From positions 148,444-212,443 of the forward strand of contig NZ_KE386810.1 in the NCBI RefSeq assembly GCF_000428885.1: a stretch of DNA of 64,000 nt. Reading direction: 5' to 3'. The translations under genes and the position numbers were made by a program. Position 1 is the stretch's first letter. Every line of letters begins with the position of its first letter. The notes beneath the pieces were generated by a model. It did no database searches and had not been told where the DNA came from. It saw only the letters and a list, made by a program, of their open reading frames with translations. Below, piece after piece: positions 8,062-17,177 of this stretch. Origin of the DNA: Geothrix fermentans DSM 14018 (GTDB taxonomy: Bacteria; Acidobacteriota; Holophagae; Holophagales; Holophagaceae).

Positions 8062-9038
8062 GGGGGCGATACCGGGGTGCGGGTCGCCCGCAGGGATCCG
8101 CCGGCCCGGCCGTGGAGGCGGGCCTGGATCTCCGCCAGCACCGCCAGGGCGATGGTCTCGGGGTCCTCGGCCCCCAGGTCCAGGCCCACGGGGCTGTGCA
8201 GGCGCTCCCCGCAGTGGATGCCCTCCGCGGCCAGCTCGCCCACCAGCTTCGCGCTCCGGGCCCGGCTGCCCATGAGGCCGAGATAGCCCGCTTCGGTGGC
8301 CGCCAGCAGGCGCAGGGCCTCCAGGTCCTTCATGTAGTTGTGGGTCATGAGTACCACGGCGCTGCGCGGATCCAGCCTCAGCTCGGGGATCCGCTGGGCG
8401 GGGTGGCCCGCGAGCACTTGGTCCGCTTCCGGAAACCGCCCGGGCCGGGCGAAGGCGGGACGGTGATCCAGCAGGCCCACGGTCCAGCCCAGCTCCTTGG
8501 CCATGCGCACCAGGGGCCGGCTGTCGTCGCTGGCGCCCAGGATCCAGAGCGCGATCGGCGGGGCGAAGGTTTCGATGAAGCCGGATGCGTGCGTGTCGGG
8601 CTTGGGCGGAATGCTGCGCATTCCGAGTTGTCCAGGATCCAATGCGAGGTGGAGGGTCAGAAGCGTTCTCGAAGCCTGGGCCTGTTCCACCCAACTCAAC
8701 CAATCCGGCAGCACGGCGGGATCCAGGCGCTCCACCAGGATGTCCAGCACGCCCTCGCAGCCGCTGCCGCTGCCCCAGACCAGGTCCGCATCGCCGCGGA
8801 GGTCGTAGCGGAGCAGGCGGGGCCGGCCCTCGGCCAGCACCTCGCGGGCCCGGGCCATGACCTCGCCCTCCAGGCAGCCTCCGCTGAGGGAGCCGCGCAG
8901 CACCTGTTCCCCGTCGGTCAGCAGGCGGGAGCCTGGCCGCCGGTAGCTGGAGCCCTCCACATGTAGCAGGGTGGCCAGGGCCAGCGGCGAACTGCTGGCC
9001 CGGACGAGCGCCAGGATGTCCTGGAGTTCTTTGTGCAT
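8058..9038 (-). CDS. xdhC: XdhC/CoxI-family molybdenum cofactor insertion protein
   Basis: XdhC proteins bind and sulfurate molybdenum cofactor and hand it to xanthine-dehydrogenase-type apoenzymes. The 326-residue protein has the N-terminal XdhC/CoxI domain (ALATLLHVEGSSYRRPGSRL, SLSGGCLEGEV) and a C-terminal Rossmann domain beginning LWILGASDDSRPL (about residue 167) with MTHNYMKDLEAL and YLGLMGSRAR. The start codon lacks a clear Shine-Dalgarno sequence and lies 20 bases after the large-subunit stop. It is immediately upstream of the MobA-like gene, and the two would mature both IorB enzymes encoded before them. Confidence 0.93.
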   Translation of the reverse strand: MHKELQDILALVRASSSPLALATLLHVEGSSYRRPGSRLLTDGEQVLRGSLSGGCLEGEVMARAREVLAEGRPRLLRYDLRGDADLVWGSGSGCEGVLDILVERLDPAVLPDWLSWVEQAQASRTLLTLHLALDPGQLGMRSIPPKPDTHASGFIETFAPPIALWILGASDDSRPLVRMAKELGWTVGLLDHRPAFARPGRFPEADQVLAGHPAQRIPELRLDPRSAVVLMTHNYMKDLEALRLLAATEAGYLGLMGSRARSAKLVGELAAEGIHCGERLHSPVGLDLGAEDPETIALAVLAEIQARLHGRAGGSLRATRTPVSPP

Positions 9039-9058
9039 GAGTGGATTATGCCGTGCGA

Positions 9059-11212
9059 TCAAGCCTTGCGGAGCGCCGGAGGGAGCAGAGGCAGGCTGCG
9101 CAGGCGCTTGCCGGTGGCATTGAAATAGGCATTGGCCACGGCGGGCGCCAGGGGCGGCAGGCCCGGCTCGCCCACGCCGCCGGGGGGCAGGTTGCTGGGC
9201 ACGATGTGGACCTCCACCTTCGGCATGGAGGGGAGCAGGAGGATGGGGTGCTCCGAGAAGCTGGATGCGGTCACGCGGCCGTCCTTGAGCGTGATCTCGT
9301 CGTAGAGTGCCGCGCTGAGGCCGAAGGCGATGCCGCCTTCCATCTGGGCCTTCACATTCCGTGGGTTCAGCGCCATGCCGCAGTCCACGGCGCAGACCAC
9401 GCGGTGGACGCGGATGCCGCCGCCCGCCTTGGCTTCCACTTCGGCCACCTGGGCCACGTAGGTGCCGCAGTCCAGGTAGGCGTGGGCCGCGATGCCCCGG
9501 CCCCAACCCTTGGGCAGCTTGCGCTTGCGCCATCCGGCCTTGTCCGCGGCCAGCTCGAGCACGGCCCGGTAGCGCGCCGGATCGAACTCGTGCTGGCCCA
9601 GCTTCAGCGGGGCCTTCGGAAGGTGCCGGAGGCGGAAGTCCAGGGGATCTTTGCCCGCGGCGTGGGCCAGTTCGTCCAGGAAGCACTCGGTGACGAAGGG
9701 GTTGAAGCTGGCGGGCACTGCGCGCCAGAACCAGACGGGCACGGGCGTGTCGCTCTGGCCCCACTCCACCCGGAGGTTCGGGATGGCGTAGGGCAGGTCC
9801 GCGGCCCCCGCCAGCTCCGTGGCCTCAGGAGGCCAGGGGAAGTGGTTCGAGGCGGCGATGGAGGGCCCGGCGTAGCGGTGCAGCCAGGCCACAGGCTGCC
9901 CCTTGGCATCCAGGCCCGCCTCGAGCTCGTGGAGGGTGGCGGGCCGGTAGCCGTCGTGCTGGAAGTCGTCAGGTCGGGTCCACTGCGCCTTCACAGGCGC
10001 GCCGGCGGCCTTGGAGCATTCCACCGCATCGAGGATGAAGTCCGCCATGGCGCGGCGGCCGAAGCCCCCGCCTGCCAGGGTGACCTGGATCTCGATCTGG
10101 CCGGCCTTCAGGCCCGTGGCCTTCTCGACGAAGGGCAGGGCCATGCCCGCGGCCTGGGTGGGGGCCCAGATCATGCAGCGATCGGGTTTCACATCCGCCA
10201 CGGCCACCATCGGTTCCATGGTGGCGTGGGCCAGGAAGGGCGCGTCGTAGGTGGCCTTGATCCGCTTGGCGGCCTTGGGCAGGGCCTGGGCGGCATCGCC
10301 CTCCTGGCGCACCACCTTCCCCGGCGCCTTCAGGCGCTCCTCGTACTGCTTCCGGATGGCGGCGCTGTCCAGCCTGGCGGCGGGCCCCTCGTCCCACTGC
10401 ACCTTGAGGGCCTCCCGGCCCGCGAAGGCCGCCCAGGTGTCCTCGCCGAAGACGGCCACGCCGCTGGAGATGGCCTGCACCTTCTTCACGCCCGGCACCT
10501 TGAGGGCCGCTGTGGCGTCGAAGGACCTCACCTTGCCGCCGAACACCGGGCAGCGCTCGATGCTGGCCACGAGCATGCCGGGCAGGTGGATGTCCGTGGC
10601 GAACTGGGCCCTGCCGGAGACGATGTCGGGGCCGTCCAGCCTCGCCACGTCCCGGCCGAGGATGCGGAAGTCCTTGGCCGCCTTCAGGGGCGGCTCCGCC
10701 GGGACCGGAAGCTTCGCCGCCCGGTCGGTGAGCTCGCCGTAGTCCAGGCTCCGCTTGGTGAGCGGGTGCTGGACGCGACCCGAGCGCGCGAGGCACTCGG
10801 CCTTCGGCGCGCCCCAGGTGTCCGCGGCGGCCTGGAGAAGCATCTCCCGGGCCTGGGCGCCCACCTTGCGGAGCGCGAGCGTGGTGCTGCGGGTGGTCTG
10901 GCTTCCGCCGGTGACGCCGAGGTCGCCGAAGCGCGGCGCCGTGGAGGCCTGGAGGACCTTCACGCGGGACCAGTCCGCCTCCAGCTCCTCCGCGATGGCC
11001 ATGGCCATGCTGGTGCGCACGCCCTGGCCGATCTCCGTGCGGGTGGCCCAGACGGTGACGGTGCCGTCCCTGTCAATCCGCAGCATGCCGCTGGGCTCGA
11101 AAGCCTCCGCGGGAGCCGGAGCCTGGGCGGCCCCCTTCAGCCGCACCGGCAGGGCGAAGGACAAGGTCAGGGCGCCCGTGGTCTTGAGGAAGTCGCGTCG
11201 GGTGGTGCTCAT
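9059..11212 (-). CDS. molybdopterin-binding aldehyde/isoquinoline oxidoreductase large subunit (IorB-like), copy 1
   Basis: The 717-residue protein is the catalytic subunit of a xanthine-dehydrogenase-family hydroxylase of the isoquinoline 1-oxidoreductase type. It opens with a twin-arginine signal (TTRRDFLK then a hydrophobic stretch), so it should be exported folded with cofactor to the periplasm. The molybdenum site regions [12 protein letters not shown] and PGGVGEPG, with the catalytic Glu, are present. Its start overlaps the stop of the 2Fe-2S subunit by four bases (ATGA). The substrate cannot be read from sequence; aldehydes or N-heterocycles are typical. Confidence 0.93.
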   Translation of the reverse strand: MSTTRRDFLKTTGALTLSFALPVRLKGAAQAPAPAEAFEPSGMLRIDRDGTVTVWATRTEIGQGVRTSMAMAIAEELEADWSRVKVLQASTAPRFGDLGVTGGSQTTRSTTLALRKVGAQAREMLLQAAADTWGAPKAECLARSGRVQHPLTKRSLDYGELTDRAAKLPVPAEPPLKAAKDFRILGRDVARLDGPDIVSGRAQFATDIHLPGMLVASIERCPVFGGKVRSFDATAALKVPGVKKVQAISSGVAVFGEDTWAAFAGREALKVQWDEGPAARLDSAAIRKQYEERLKAPGKVVRQEGDAAQALPKAAKRIKATYDAPFLAHATMEPMVAVADVKPDRCMIWAPTQAAGMALPFVEKATGLKAGQIEIQVTLAGGGFGRRAMADFILDAVECSKAAGAPVKAQWTRPDDFQHDGYRPATLHELEAGLDAKGQPVAWLHRYAGPSIAASNHFPWPPEATELAGAADLPYAIPNLRVEWGQSDTPVPVWFWRAVPASFNPFVTECFLDELAHAAGKDPLDFRLRHLPKAPLKLGQHEFDPARYRAVLELAADKAGWRKRKLPKGWGRGIAAHAYLDCGTYVAQVAEVEAKAGGGIRVHRVVCAVDCGMALNPRNVKAQMEGGIAFGLSAALYDEITLKDGRVTASSFSEHPILLLPSMPKVEVHIVPSNLPPGGVGEPGLPPLAPAVANAYFNATGKRLRSLPLLPPALRKA

Positions 11213-11682
11213 GGCTTCACCCCCTTTCCCTGGCCCGCGGCAAGGTGGATGGCCTCGCGGATCCGCAGGTAGGTGCCGCAGCGGCACACGTTCTCGCCCA
11301 TGGCCTGGTCGATCTCCCGGTCCGTGGGCTTGGGGTGCCTGGCCAGCAGGGCCGCGGCGGTCATGATCTGGCCCGTCTGGCAGTAGCCGCACTGGGCGAC
11401 GTCCGCCTCGATCCAGGCCTTCTGCAGGGGATGGGCCCCGTGGGGGTCCAGGCCCTCGATGGTGGTGACGCGCTGGGTGCCGACGTCGGCCACGGGGGTG
11501 ATGCAGGACCGCGTGGGCTCGCTTCCCAGATGCACGGTGCAGGCGCCGCAGAGGCCCTGGCCGCACCCGAACTTGGTGCCGGTGAGCTTGAGGCGGTCGC
11601 GGAGCACCCACAGCAGGGGCATGTCCGCGGGCGCTTCAACCGTATGGGACTGGCCGTTGACCGAGAGGGTGTACTCCGCCAT
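11209..11682 (-). CDS. 2Fe-2S small subunit (IorA-like), copy 1
   Basis: The 157-residue subunit carries two 2Fe-2S clusters that pass electrons from the molybdenum centre. The plant-type ferredoxin motif [13 protein letters not shown] is followed later by a single Cys (RSCITP). The second all-helical cluster uses [11 protein letters not shown] and CRCGTYLRI. It has no signal peptide of its own and should ride with the Tat-exported large subunit. GGAGG lies 6 bases before ATG 11682. Length is normal for IorA/CoxS. The gene overlaps its large subunit and follows copy 2 by 69 bases. Confidence 0.94.
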   Translation of the reverse strand: MAEYTLSVNGQSHTVEAPADMPLLWVLRDRLKLTGTKFGCGQGLCGACTVHLGSEPTRSCITPVADVGTQRVTTIEGLDPHGAHPLQKAWIEADVAQCGYCQTGQIMTAAALLARHPKPTDREIDQAMGENVCRCGTYLRIREAIHLAAGQGKGVKP

Positions 11683-11751
11683 GGGCACCTCCATCTGGAA
11701 TGGCGGTCCCCATGCTACGCCTTTTCAAAGGCGAGGGTGTGTTGTGAAAAA

Positions 11752-13896
11752 TTAGATCAATCCGCCTTCGATGGGTACTTTGCGGATCCGCTTCCCCGTG
11801 GCGGCGAAGACCGCGTTCAGCACGGCGGGGATGGCCACGGGCACGGGCGGCTCGCCCATGCCGGAAGGAGCCTCGGCACTGGGGATGATGTGGGTCTCGA
11901 TGAGGGGCATGTCGCCCAGGCGCAGCACGGGGAAGTCGTGGTAGCCGGTCTGGACGGTGCGGCCCTTCTCCCAGGTGATCTGCGAGAACAGCGCGGAGAG
12001 GCCGAAAGCGATGCCTCCCTCCACCTGGGCCTCGAGCCCTGCCGGGTTCACGACGAGGCCGCAGTCCACGGCGCAGGTGACCTTGTGGACCTTGAGCCGG
12101 CCCTTCACCACGGAGACCTCGGCCACCTCGGCGGCATAGGTGCGGCCGTCGTAGGCGTGGCAGGCCAGGCCCAGGCCGCGGCCCGCGGGCAGCTTGCGGC
12201 CCCAGCCGGCCTTGGCGGCGGCCACCTCCAGCACCTTCTTCAGGCGCCGGATGTCCGCCTCGTCGCGGCCGAACTTCACCTTCCCGCGGTCGCCCAGCAG
12301 GTCCAGGCGGAAGCGGAGCGGGTCCTTCCCCAGGGCGTGGGCGACTTCGTCGAAGAAACACTCCCGCGCGAAGACGTTGGGCACGATCTGGATGCCGCGC
12401 CACCAGCCCAGGGGCGTGGGGGCCTCCACCTCCGCGAAGTCCACGGCGATGGCCGGGATGGCGTAGGGGATGTCGTAGGCGCCGTTGGTTTCCGTGGATG
12501 CCTGCGAGGGGGCCTTCTGCCCGCCGGTCCAGGAGCGCCGCACCGCCGGGCCGGCGATGCGGTGGGTCCAGGCCGTCAGGGCGCCCGCGCCGTCGATTCC
12601 CGCCCGCAGCCGGTGGAGCGTGGCGGGGTGGTGCAGGTCGTGGCGGATGTCGTCCTCCCGGTCCCAGACCACCTGCACCGCGCCGCCGGCGGCCTTGGCC
12701 ACCTGGGCGGCCTCGGTGCTGAAGTCCGTGCCGAGCCGGCGTCCGAAGCCGCCGCCGATGAGGGGGACGTTCACCTTCAGCTGCTCGGCCTTCAGGCCGA
12801 CCGCCGCGGCGGCGCGGTCCTGGGCCCGGTTCGCCGACTGGCTGCCCACCCACATCTCGGTGCCGTCGGCGCCCACCTGGGCGGTGGCGTTCATGGGCTC
12901 CACCGTGACGTGGGCCTGGTAGGGGAAGCTGTACTCCGCCTCCAGGACCTTGGCGGCGGCCGCCAGGGCCTTGGCGGGATCGCCTTCCCGGCGAGCGTCG
13001 TCGGCGGGGCCCGCGAGGGCCGTCCGGCTCCGGGCCTCCAGGGCCGCGGAGCTGAAGTCCCGGGCGGCGCCCTCGTCCCAGGTGGCGGTGGCCGCCAGGG
13101 CGTCGCGCCCCTTGAAGGCGGCCCAGGTGCTGTCGGCCACGACGGCGATCCCCGTGGGCACCTTCAGCACGGCCTTCACGCCGCGCACGGACGTGGCCTT
13201 GGCCTCGTCCCAGCTCTTCGGCTGGCCGCCGGGAACGGGGCAGCGCAGCACGGCGGCGAAGCGCTGGCCGGGGCGGCGCACGTCGAGGCCGAAGACGGCC
13301 TTGCCGGTGACGATGGCCGGGCCGTCGAAGCGGGGCGTCCGCTTGCCCAGCAGGCGGTACTCGCCGGGCTTCTTCAGCGGGGGATCCTTGGGCACGGGCA
13401 GCTTCGCGGCGGCCTCCGCCAGAGCCCCGTAGCCCAGCTTCTTCCCGTCAGGGCCCAGCACGAAGCCCTTCTCCGTGCGGCACTGGGCGATGGACACCCC
13501 CCACTGGGCGGCCGCGGCCCCCTTGAGCATCTCCCGGGCGGCGGCTCCGGCCCGCCGGAGGGCATCCCAGGTGGTGCTCACGCTGGTGCTGCCGCCCGTG
13601 TTCATGGCTTTGAACTCCGGTCCGGGCTGGGCCGTGGCCACCTCGATCCTCGACCAGTCGAGGTCGAGCTCTTCGGCCAGAGCCAGGGGCAGGGCGGTGC
13701 GCACACCCTGGCCCATCTCCACCTTGGGCACCGTGATCTGCGCGGTGCCATCGGGCCGTATGGCCAGGAACGCGTTGGGATGGAAGGTCGCCTTGGCGGC
13801 CTCGCCCGGCCGGGGCTTGGCGTCGAGGTGGAGGCCCAGCACGAGCCCCGCGCCCGCGGCGCCCGTGACCTTGAGGAAGTCGCGGCGGCTGGTCAT
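11752..13896 (-). CDS. molybdopterin-binding oxidoreductase large subunit (IorB-like), copy 2
   Basis: This 714-residue paralogue of the protein at 9059 has the same order of elements: a Tat signal ([11 protein letters not shown] plus a Gly/Ala hydrophobic region), [12 protein letters not shown] and the catalytic-Glu motif PSGMGEPP. The sequences have clearly diverged, and this one has MGE where the other has VGE, so the substrates may differ. Its start overlaps the stop of its own 2Fe-2S subunit by four bases. It precedes copy 1 in the same transcript. Export with a partner subunit and electron transfer to a periplasmic or membrane acceptor are expected. No cytochrome partner gene is adjacent. 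Confidence 0.93.
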   Translation of the reverse strand: MTSRRDFLKVTGAAGAGLVLGLHLDAKPRPGEAAKATFHPNAFLAIRPDGTAQITVPKVEMGQGVRTALPLALAEELDLDWSRIEVATAQPGPEFKAMNTGGSTSVSTTWDALRRAGAAAREMLKGAAAAQWGVSIAQCRTEKGFVLGPDGKKLGYGALAEAAAKLPVPKDPPLKKPGEYRLLGKRTPRFDGPAIVTGKAVFGLDVRRPGQRFAAVLRCPVPGGQPKSWDEAKATSVRGVKAVLKVPTGIAVVADSTWAAFKGRDALAATATWDEGAARDFSSAALEARSRTALAGPADDARREGDPAKALAAAAKVLEAEYSFPYQAHVTVEPMNATAQVGADGTEMWVGSQSANRAQDRAAAAVGLKAEQLKVNVPLIGGGFGRRLGTDFSTEAAQVAKAAGGAVQVVWDREDDIRHDLHHPATLHRLRAGIDGAGALTAWTHRIAGPAVRRSWTGGQKAPSQASTETNGAYDIPYAIPAIAVDFAEVEAPTPLGWWRGIQIVPNVFARECFFDEVAHALGKDPLRFRLDLLGDRGKVKFGRDEADIRRLKKVLEVAAAKAGWGRKLPAGRGLGLACHAYDGRTYAAEVAEVSVVKGRLKVHKVTCAVDCGLVVNPAGLEAQVEGGIAFGLSALFSQITWEKGRTVQTGYHDFPVLRLGDMPLIETHIIPSAEAPSGMGEPPVPVAIPAVLNAVFAATGKRIRKVPIEGGLI

Positions 13897-14354
13897 TTCA
13901 CACCTCCCGCGGCGCGCTTCACGGCTTTCCGGATGCGGGGATAGGTGCCGCAGCGGCAGATGTGGTCGGCGAAGGCCTCGTCGATGTCGTGGTCCGTGGG
14001 ATGGGCCTTGCGCTTGAGCAGGGCGGCGGCGCTCATGATCATGCCCGGCTGGCAGTAGCCGCACTGGGCCACGTCTTCGGCGATCCAGGCCTTCTGCACG
14101 GGATGGGAGCCATCCCTGGACAGGCCCTCCACGGTGAGGACGGCGTGTCCGGCGGCCTCCTTCAGGCTCGTCTGGCAGGACCGCACGGCCTGGCCGTCGA
14201 CATGCACGGTGCAGGCGCCGCAGACGCCCTGGCCGCACCCGAACTTGGTGCCGGTGAGGCCCAGGGTGTCCCGGAGGACCCAGAGAAGCGGCGTGCCGGC
14301 GTCGGCATCGATGGTGCGGCTGCGGCCGTTCACGGTGAGCTGATAGGCTGGCAT
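13893..14354 (-). CDS. 2Fe-2S small subunit (IorA-like), copy 2
   Basis: The 153-residue subunit is the first gene of the molybdenum-hydroxylase operon. It shows [13 protein letters not shown] and a later SCQT Cys for the first 2Fe-2S cluster, and [11 protein letters not shown] with CRCGTYPRI for the second. AGGGAG precedes ATG 14354. It lacks a signal peptide, as usual for subunits co-exported with a Tat-tagged partner. The promoter should lie in the 134-base spacer to the divergent cyclophilin gene; no convincing -35/-10 pair stands out there. Confidence 0.94.
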   Translation of the reverse strand: MPAYQLTVNGRSRTIDADAGTPLLWVLRDTLGLTGTKFGCGQGVCGACTVHVDGQAVRSCQTSLKEAAGHAVLTVEGLSRDGSHPVQKAWIAEDVAQCGYCQPGMIMSAAALLKRKAHPTDHDIDEAFADHICRCGTYPRIRKAVKRAAGGVK

Positions 14355-14488
14355 GGCAGCTCCCTCCGAATATCGTGTGACGAGGGTTCCACCCTACGCT
14401 TCCCGCCCCTGCGGCGCAACGCCGCCCTCGTCAGGCACGGGCCGGCGGGGGCACGCTATGCTGGGGTCCCCCCCTTCTGGAGAATCGG

Positions 14489-15067
14489 ATGCGACCCCTG
14501 ATCGCCGCCTTCCTGTCCTTCGCCGCCATGGCCTTGAGCGCGGGCCCCAAACCCCAGGTGAAGCTCACCACGTCCATGGGTGTGATCGTCATGGAGTTGG
14601 AGCCGCAGGCGGCCCCCCGGACCGTGGAGAACTTCCTGAAGTACGTGAAGAAGGGCCATTACAACGGCACCATCTTCCACCGCGTGATCTCCGACTTCAT
14701 GATCCAGGGCGGCGGGTACGTGGACTACCTGGGGAAGAAGCGCACGGACGCCTCCATTCCCAATGAGGCGGATCGCGCCCTGGCGGCGGGACTGAAGAAC
14801 AAGCGCGGCACCGTGGCCATGGCCCGGACGCCGGATCCCCACAGCGCCACCGCCGAGTTCTTCATCAACGTGGTGGACAACCCCAAGCTCGACTTCAAGA
14901 GCAAGGCCAACGCCACGACCTGGGGCTACTGCGTGTTCGGCCGGGTCATCAAGGGCATGGACGTGGTGGACCGCATCAGGGCCGTGAAGACCAGCAACAA
15001 GCGCAGCGACTTCCTGAATCTGCCCGTGAAGCCGGTGCTCATCAAGGAAGCTGTGCAGATCCAATGA
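14489..15067 (+). CDS. secreted cyclophilin-type peptidyl-prolyl isomerase
   Basis: The 192-residue protein has an N-terminal signal sequence (MRPLIAAFLSFAAMALSAG) and a cyclophilin domain with APRTVENFLKYV, FHRVISDFMIQGG, the AEFFINVVDN core and GYCVFGRVIKGMDVVD. The catalytic Arg of FHR is present. It would assist folding of exported proteins in the periplasm. The usual tryptophan or phenylalanine pocket residues are largely kept. Its 3' end overlaps the convergent kinase-like gene by 26 bases. A second, cytoplasmic cyclophilin is encoded at 40475. Confidence 0.95.
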   Translation: MRPLIAAFLSFAAMALSAGPKPQVKLTTSMGVIVMELEPQAAPRTVENFLKYVKKGHYNGTIFHRVISDFMIQGGGYVDYLGKKRTDASIPNEADRALAAGLKNKRGTVAMARTPDPHSATAEFFINVVDNPKLDFKSKANATTWGYCVFGRVIKGMDVVDRIRAVKTSNKRSDFLNLPVKPVLIKEAVQIQ

Positions 15068-15776
15068 CGGCGAGGGCCTCCGCAGGCGCCCCCAGCTTGC
15101 GCAGGCTGCGCTCGAGGCGCGCGCGGTAGCGGGGCCACAGTTCCGCGCCCGCGGGCGCGAAGCCGGCGCGGTCCCAATCCAGGATCAGGGCCCCGTTGCC
15201 GGGCGGCAGCAGGATGTTCGTGGCGTTGAGGTCGGGAGACCAGAGGCCCCACTCGCAAAGCGAGGTGATGGCCTGGCGGATGGCCTCCGCGCGTTCCGCG
15301 CTCAAATCCCAGCGGCGCGGCCAGGCTTCGCCCGCGGACAGCCGGGTGAACAGCACACCCTCCACGCCGAGGCCGCTGGGGCGCCACGCGTAGCCCAGGG
15401 GCTCCACCGTGGGGAAGCCCGCCTCCCACAGCCCGCGGTGGACGGCGTACTCCGCGGCGAACCGGAGATGCGTGCGGTAGGTGCGGTCGTTGAGGTGGCG
15501 CAGCAAGCCGCCACGGCGGTAGGGCCTCATCACGAGATCGCCGATGCGGAGGATGCCGCCCCGGCCGAAGGCCCCTTCCATGGGCACGGCGTCTCCCGCG
15601 GGCGCCTGGCCGCCGGGCGTGCACACGCGCCAGCCGCCACCCAGACCTGGCAGCTCGTGGTTCACGCGGCAGCCCAGCGGCCGCAGCGCCTTGCCTGGTT
15701 CGTAGGGCCACGAGGCCGGCAGGGGGGGGACGATGTAGGGATCGTGGATCATGAGAATCCAGCTTGGCGGGTCCAT
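15042..15776 (-). CDS. Kdo-kinase-like (KdkA/InaA family) protein
   Basis: The product (about 244 residues from ATG 15776) resembles lipopolysaccharide Kdo kinases: YRRGGLLRHLN, YRTHLRFAAEYAV, a GYAWR hinge, then WSPDLNATNILL and ALILDWDRA, which match the catalytic loop and metal Asp of small protein-kinase-like folds. The usual His of HxDLN is Ser here (SPDLN), though Asp and Asn remain. It probably phosphorylates the Kdo or core sugar of the outer-membrane glycolipid. The start is uncertain: ATG 15752, ATG 15776 and GTG 15830 are in frame and none has a strong ribosome binding site. Its end overlaps the cyclophilin gene. Confidence 0.75.
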   Translation of the reverse strand: MDPPSWILMIHDPYIVPPLPASWPYEPGKALRPLGCRVNHELPGLGGGWRVCTPGGQAPAGDAVPMEGAFGRGGILRIGDLVMRPYRRGGLLRHLNDRTYRTHLRFAAEYAVHRGLWEAGFPTVEPLGYAWRPSGLGVEGVLFTRLSAGEAWPRRWDLSAERAEAIRQAITSLCEWGLWSPDLNATNILLPPGNGALILDWDRAGFAPAGAELWPRYRARLERSLRKLGAPAEALAVIGSAQLP

Positions 15777-16055
15777 GAGCGGAAGGCAAAGGATGAGTCG
15801 GTGAACGCTGTGGAACCAGCCCGCCGACACCTGTCAACCGCCTAGCCGGGAGAGGGTCTGCCACCAAAAAACAGCACGGACCCAAGTGGCTTGAGCTGAA
15901 AGGAATTCTTCCGGATTGCACCCCCGCTTCCCACAAAGGATGTGGAAATCCCGGTGGCGACTCCCGGTAACGCGGCGAGATTTTTCTCGATTTCTGCACG
16001 CGCCCCAGACGGGGTTTCATCTCCGCCATGCACCGGCCTCACCTATCCTTGAACC
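15777..16055. other. intergenic region between divergent genes
   Basis: About 280 bases without a gene lie between the kinase-like gene and the DUF2344 gene. The stretch is less GC-rich than its surroundings near 15867-15990. It contains a CGAGA/TCTCG hairpin with a TTTT loop at 15977-15990. A TATCCT hexamer lies shortly before the GTG at 16056. No convincing paired -35 box was found. It probably holds two outward promoters. Confidence 0.4.
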
Positions 16056-17177
16056 GTGGACGCGCACCCGCCTTCTTCCTTCATTCCCGCTGAGGCACTG
16101 GCCCGGAGGGCCCGCCTCGCCGCGGTTCTGGCCGCCATGGAGCAGGTGGCGCCGAGCAGTGAGCCCGCCGCGCTCCAGGCCTTACGCCGGGCGCTGCAGG
16201 GCGAGCCGGCGGACCCCGTCGTGCTCGTCCAGTCGCTGGTCCATGAGGAGCTGGTGGAGGAGGGAACTGCTCTGGTGCGCGCTGAACGCCGGACCGCTGA
16301 CGGTACATGGGTCGCGCAGCTTACAGCGCTCCTGCTGCCGCTCGCGGCGAAGGCCATGGCGAAGCGCGAGGCGGGATGGCAGCTGGACAGCCGGCGCGCG
16401 GCGGTGCGCCTGGGCTATGCCAAGGAGGGGCAGGCCCTGGATTTCGACGAAGGCGATGTGCACGCGATCCTGTTGGAGGCGTTCCGCCTCGAGGGGTTGC
16501 GTCCTGCGCTGGACCTCGGCAAGCGCCCGCGGCCGTCGCTGCGTCTCGAGCTGCCGCTGCCGGAGGGCGCCGGAGGCCTGGCGGAGTGGGCGGAGGTGGT
16601 GTTCCGGCCGGAGCCGATCGAGCCTCCGGAGGCGCTGCTGGAGCGGTTGAATGGCCGGCTTCCGGAAGGTCTGCGGATCCATCGCTGGGATCCCCATCCC
16701 TCCTACGCCTCGCCGGTGGGCGAGCTTGCCGAGGCTTCCCGCTGGCGGTGGGCATGTCCTGCGGAGCTGGCCGATGGCGCCCGGCGCCGTTGTGCCGAGT
16801 TCCTCTATGCGGAGTCGTGGCTCTGGGAGAAGGGAGGCCGGGTCGAGGGCCGGAAGCAGGTCAAGCAGCTGGACCTGCGGCCGCTGGTGCTCGACCTGCG
16901 CTGGGAGGGCGACATCCTCTTCAGCATGACGCGCGCCAGCAGTTCCGAGGCGGGCAATCCCCTCAAGATCCACGCGGCCGTCCTCGGCCTGGAGCCGGCC
17001 GCGCTGCACGGCCTCTTGCGGCTCTCCCTGGACCTGCGGCCGGATCCGCGTCTGGCCCAGGCCGAGCGGTTCGAGCCCAAGCTCAAGAACATGTACGAGG
17101 ATGCGGTGCTGCTCGGCGGCGGCTCGAACATCACCCTGGTGGACGACGATGACGACGAGCCCCTGCGCCTAGGTTGA
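16056..17177 (+). CDS. DUF2344 (radical-SAM-linked) protein without radical SAM domain
   Basis: The 373-residue protein has an N-terminal helical part of about 125 residues that I do not recognise, followed by a region matching the DUF2344/TIGR03936 radical-SAM-linked domain: KEGQALDFDEGDVHAILLEA, RPRPSLRLELPLPEG, LLERLNGRLPEGLRI and later GRKQVKQLDLRPLV. In most genomes this domain is fused to or next to a radical SAM protein, but none is nearby. The first half of the domain is degenerate (DFDEGD where ShlD is usual). The tail ends in a run of Asp. It starts with GTG and has no Shine-Dalgarno. It overlaps the convergent SEDS gene by nine bases. Role unknown. Confidence 0.75.
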   Translation: MDAHPPSSFIPAEALARRARLAAVLAAMEQVAPSSEPAALQALRRALQGEPADPVVLVQSLVHEELVEEGTALVRAERRTADGTWVAQLTALLLPLAAKAMAKREAGWQLDSRRAAVRLGYAKEGQALDFDEGDVHAILLEAFRLEGLRPALDLGKRPRPSLRLELPLPEGAGGLAEWAEVVFRPEPIEPPEALLERLNGRLPEGLRIHRWDPHPSYASPVGELAEASRWRWACPAELADGARRRCAEFLYAESWLWEKGGRVEGRKQVKQLDLRPLVLDLRWEGDILFSMTRASSSEAGNPLKIHAAVLGLEPAALHGLLRLSLDLRPDPRLAQAERFEPKLKNMYEDAVLLGGGSNITLVDDDDDEPLRLG

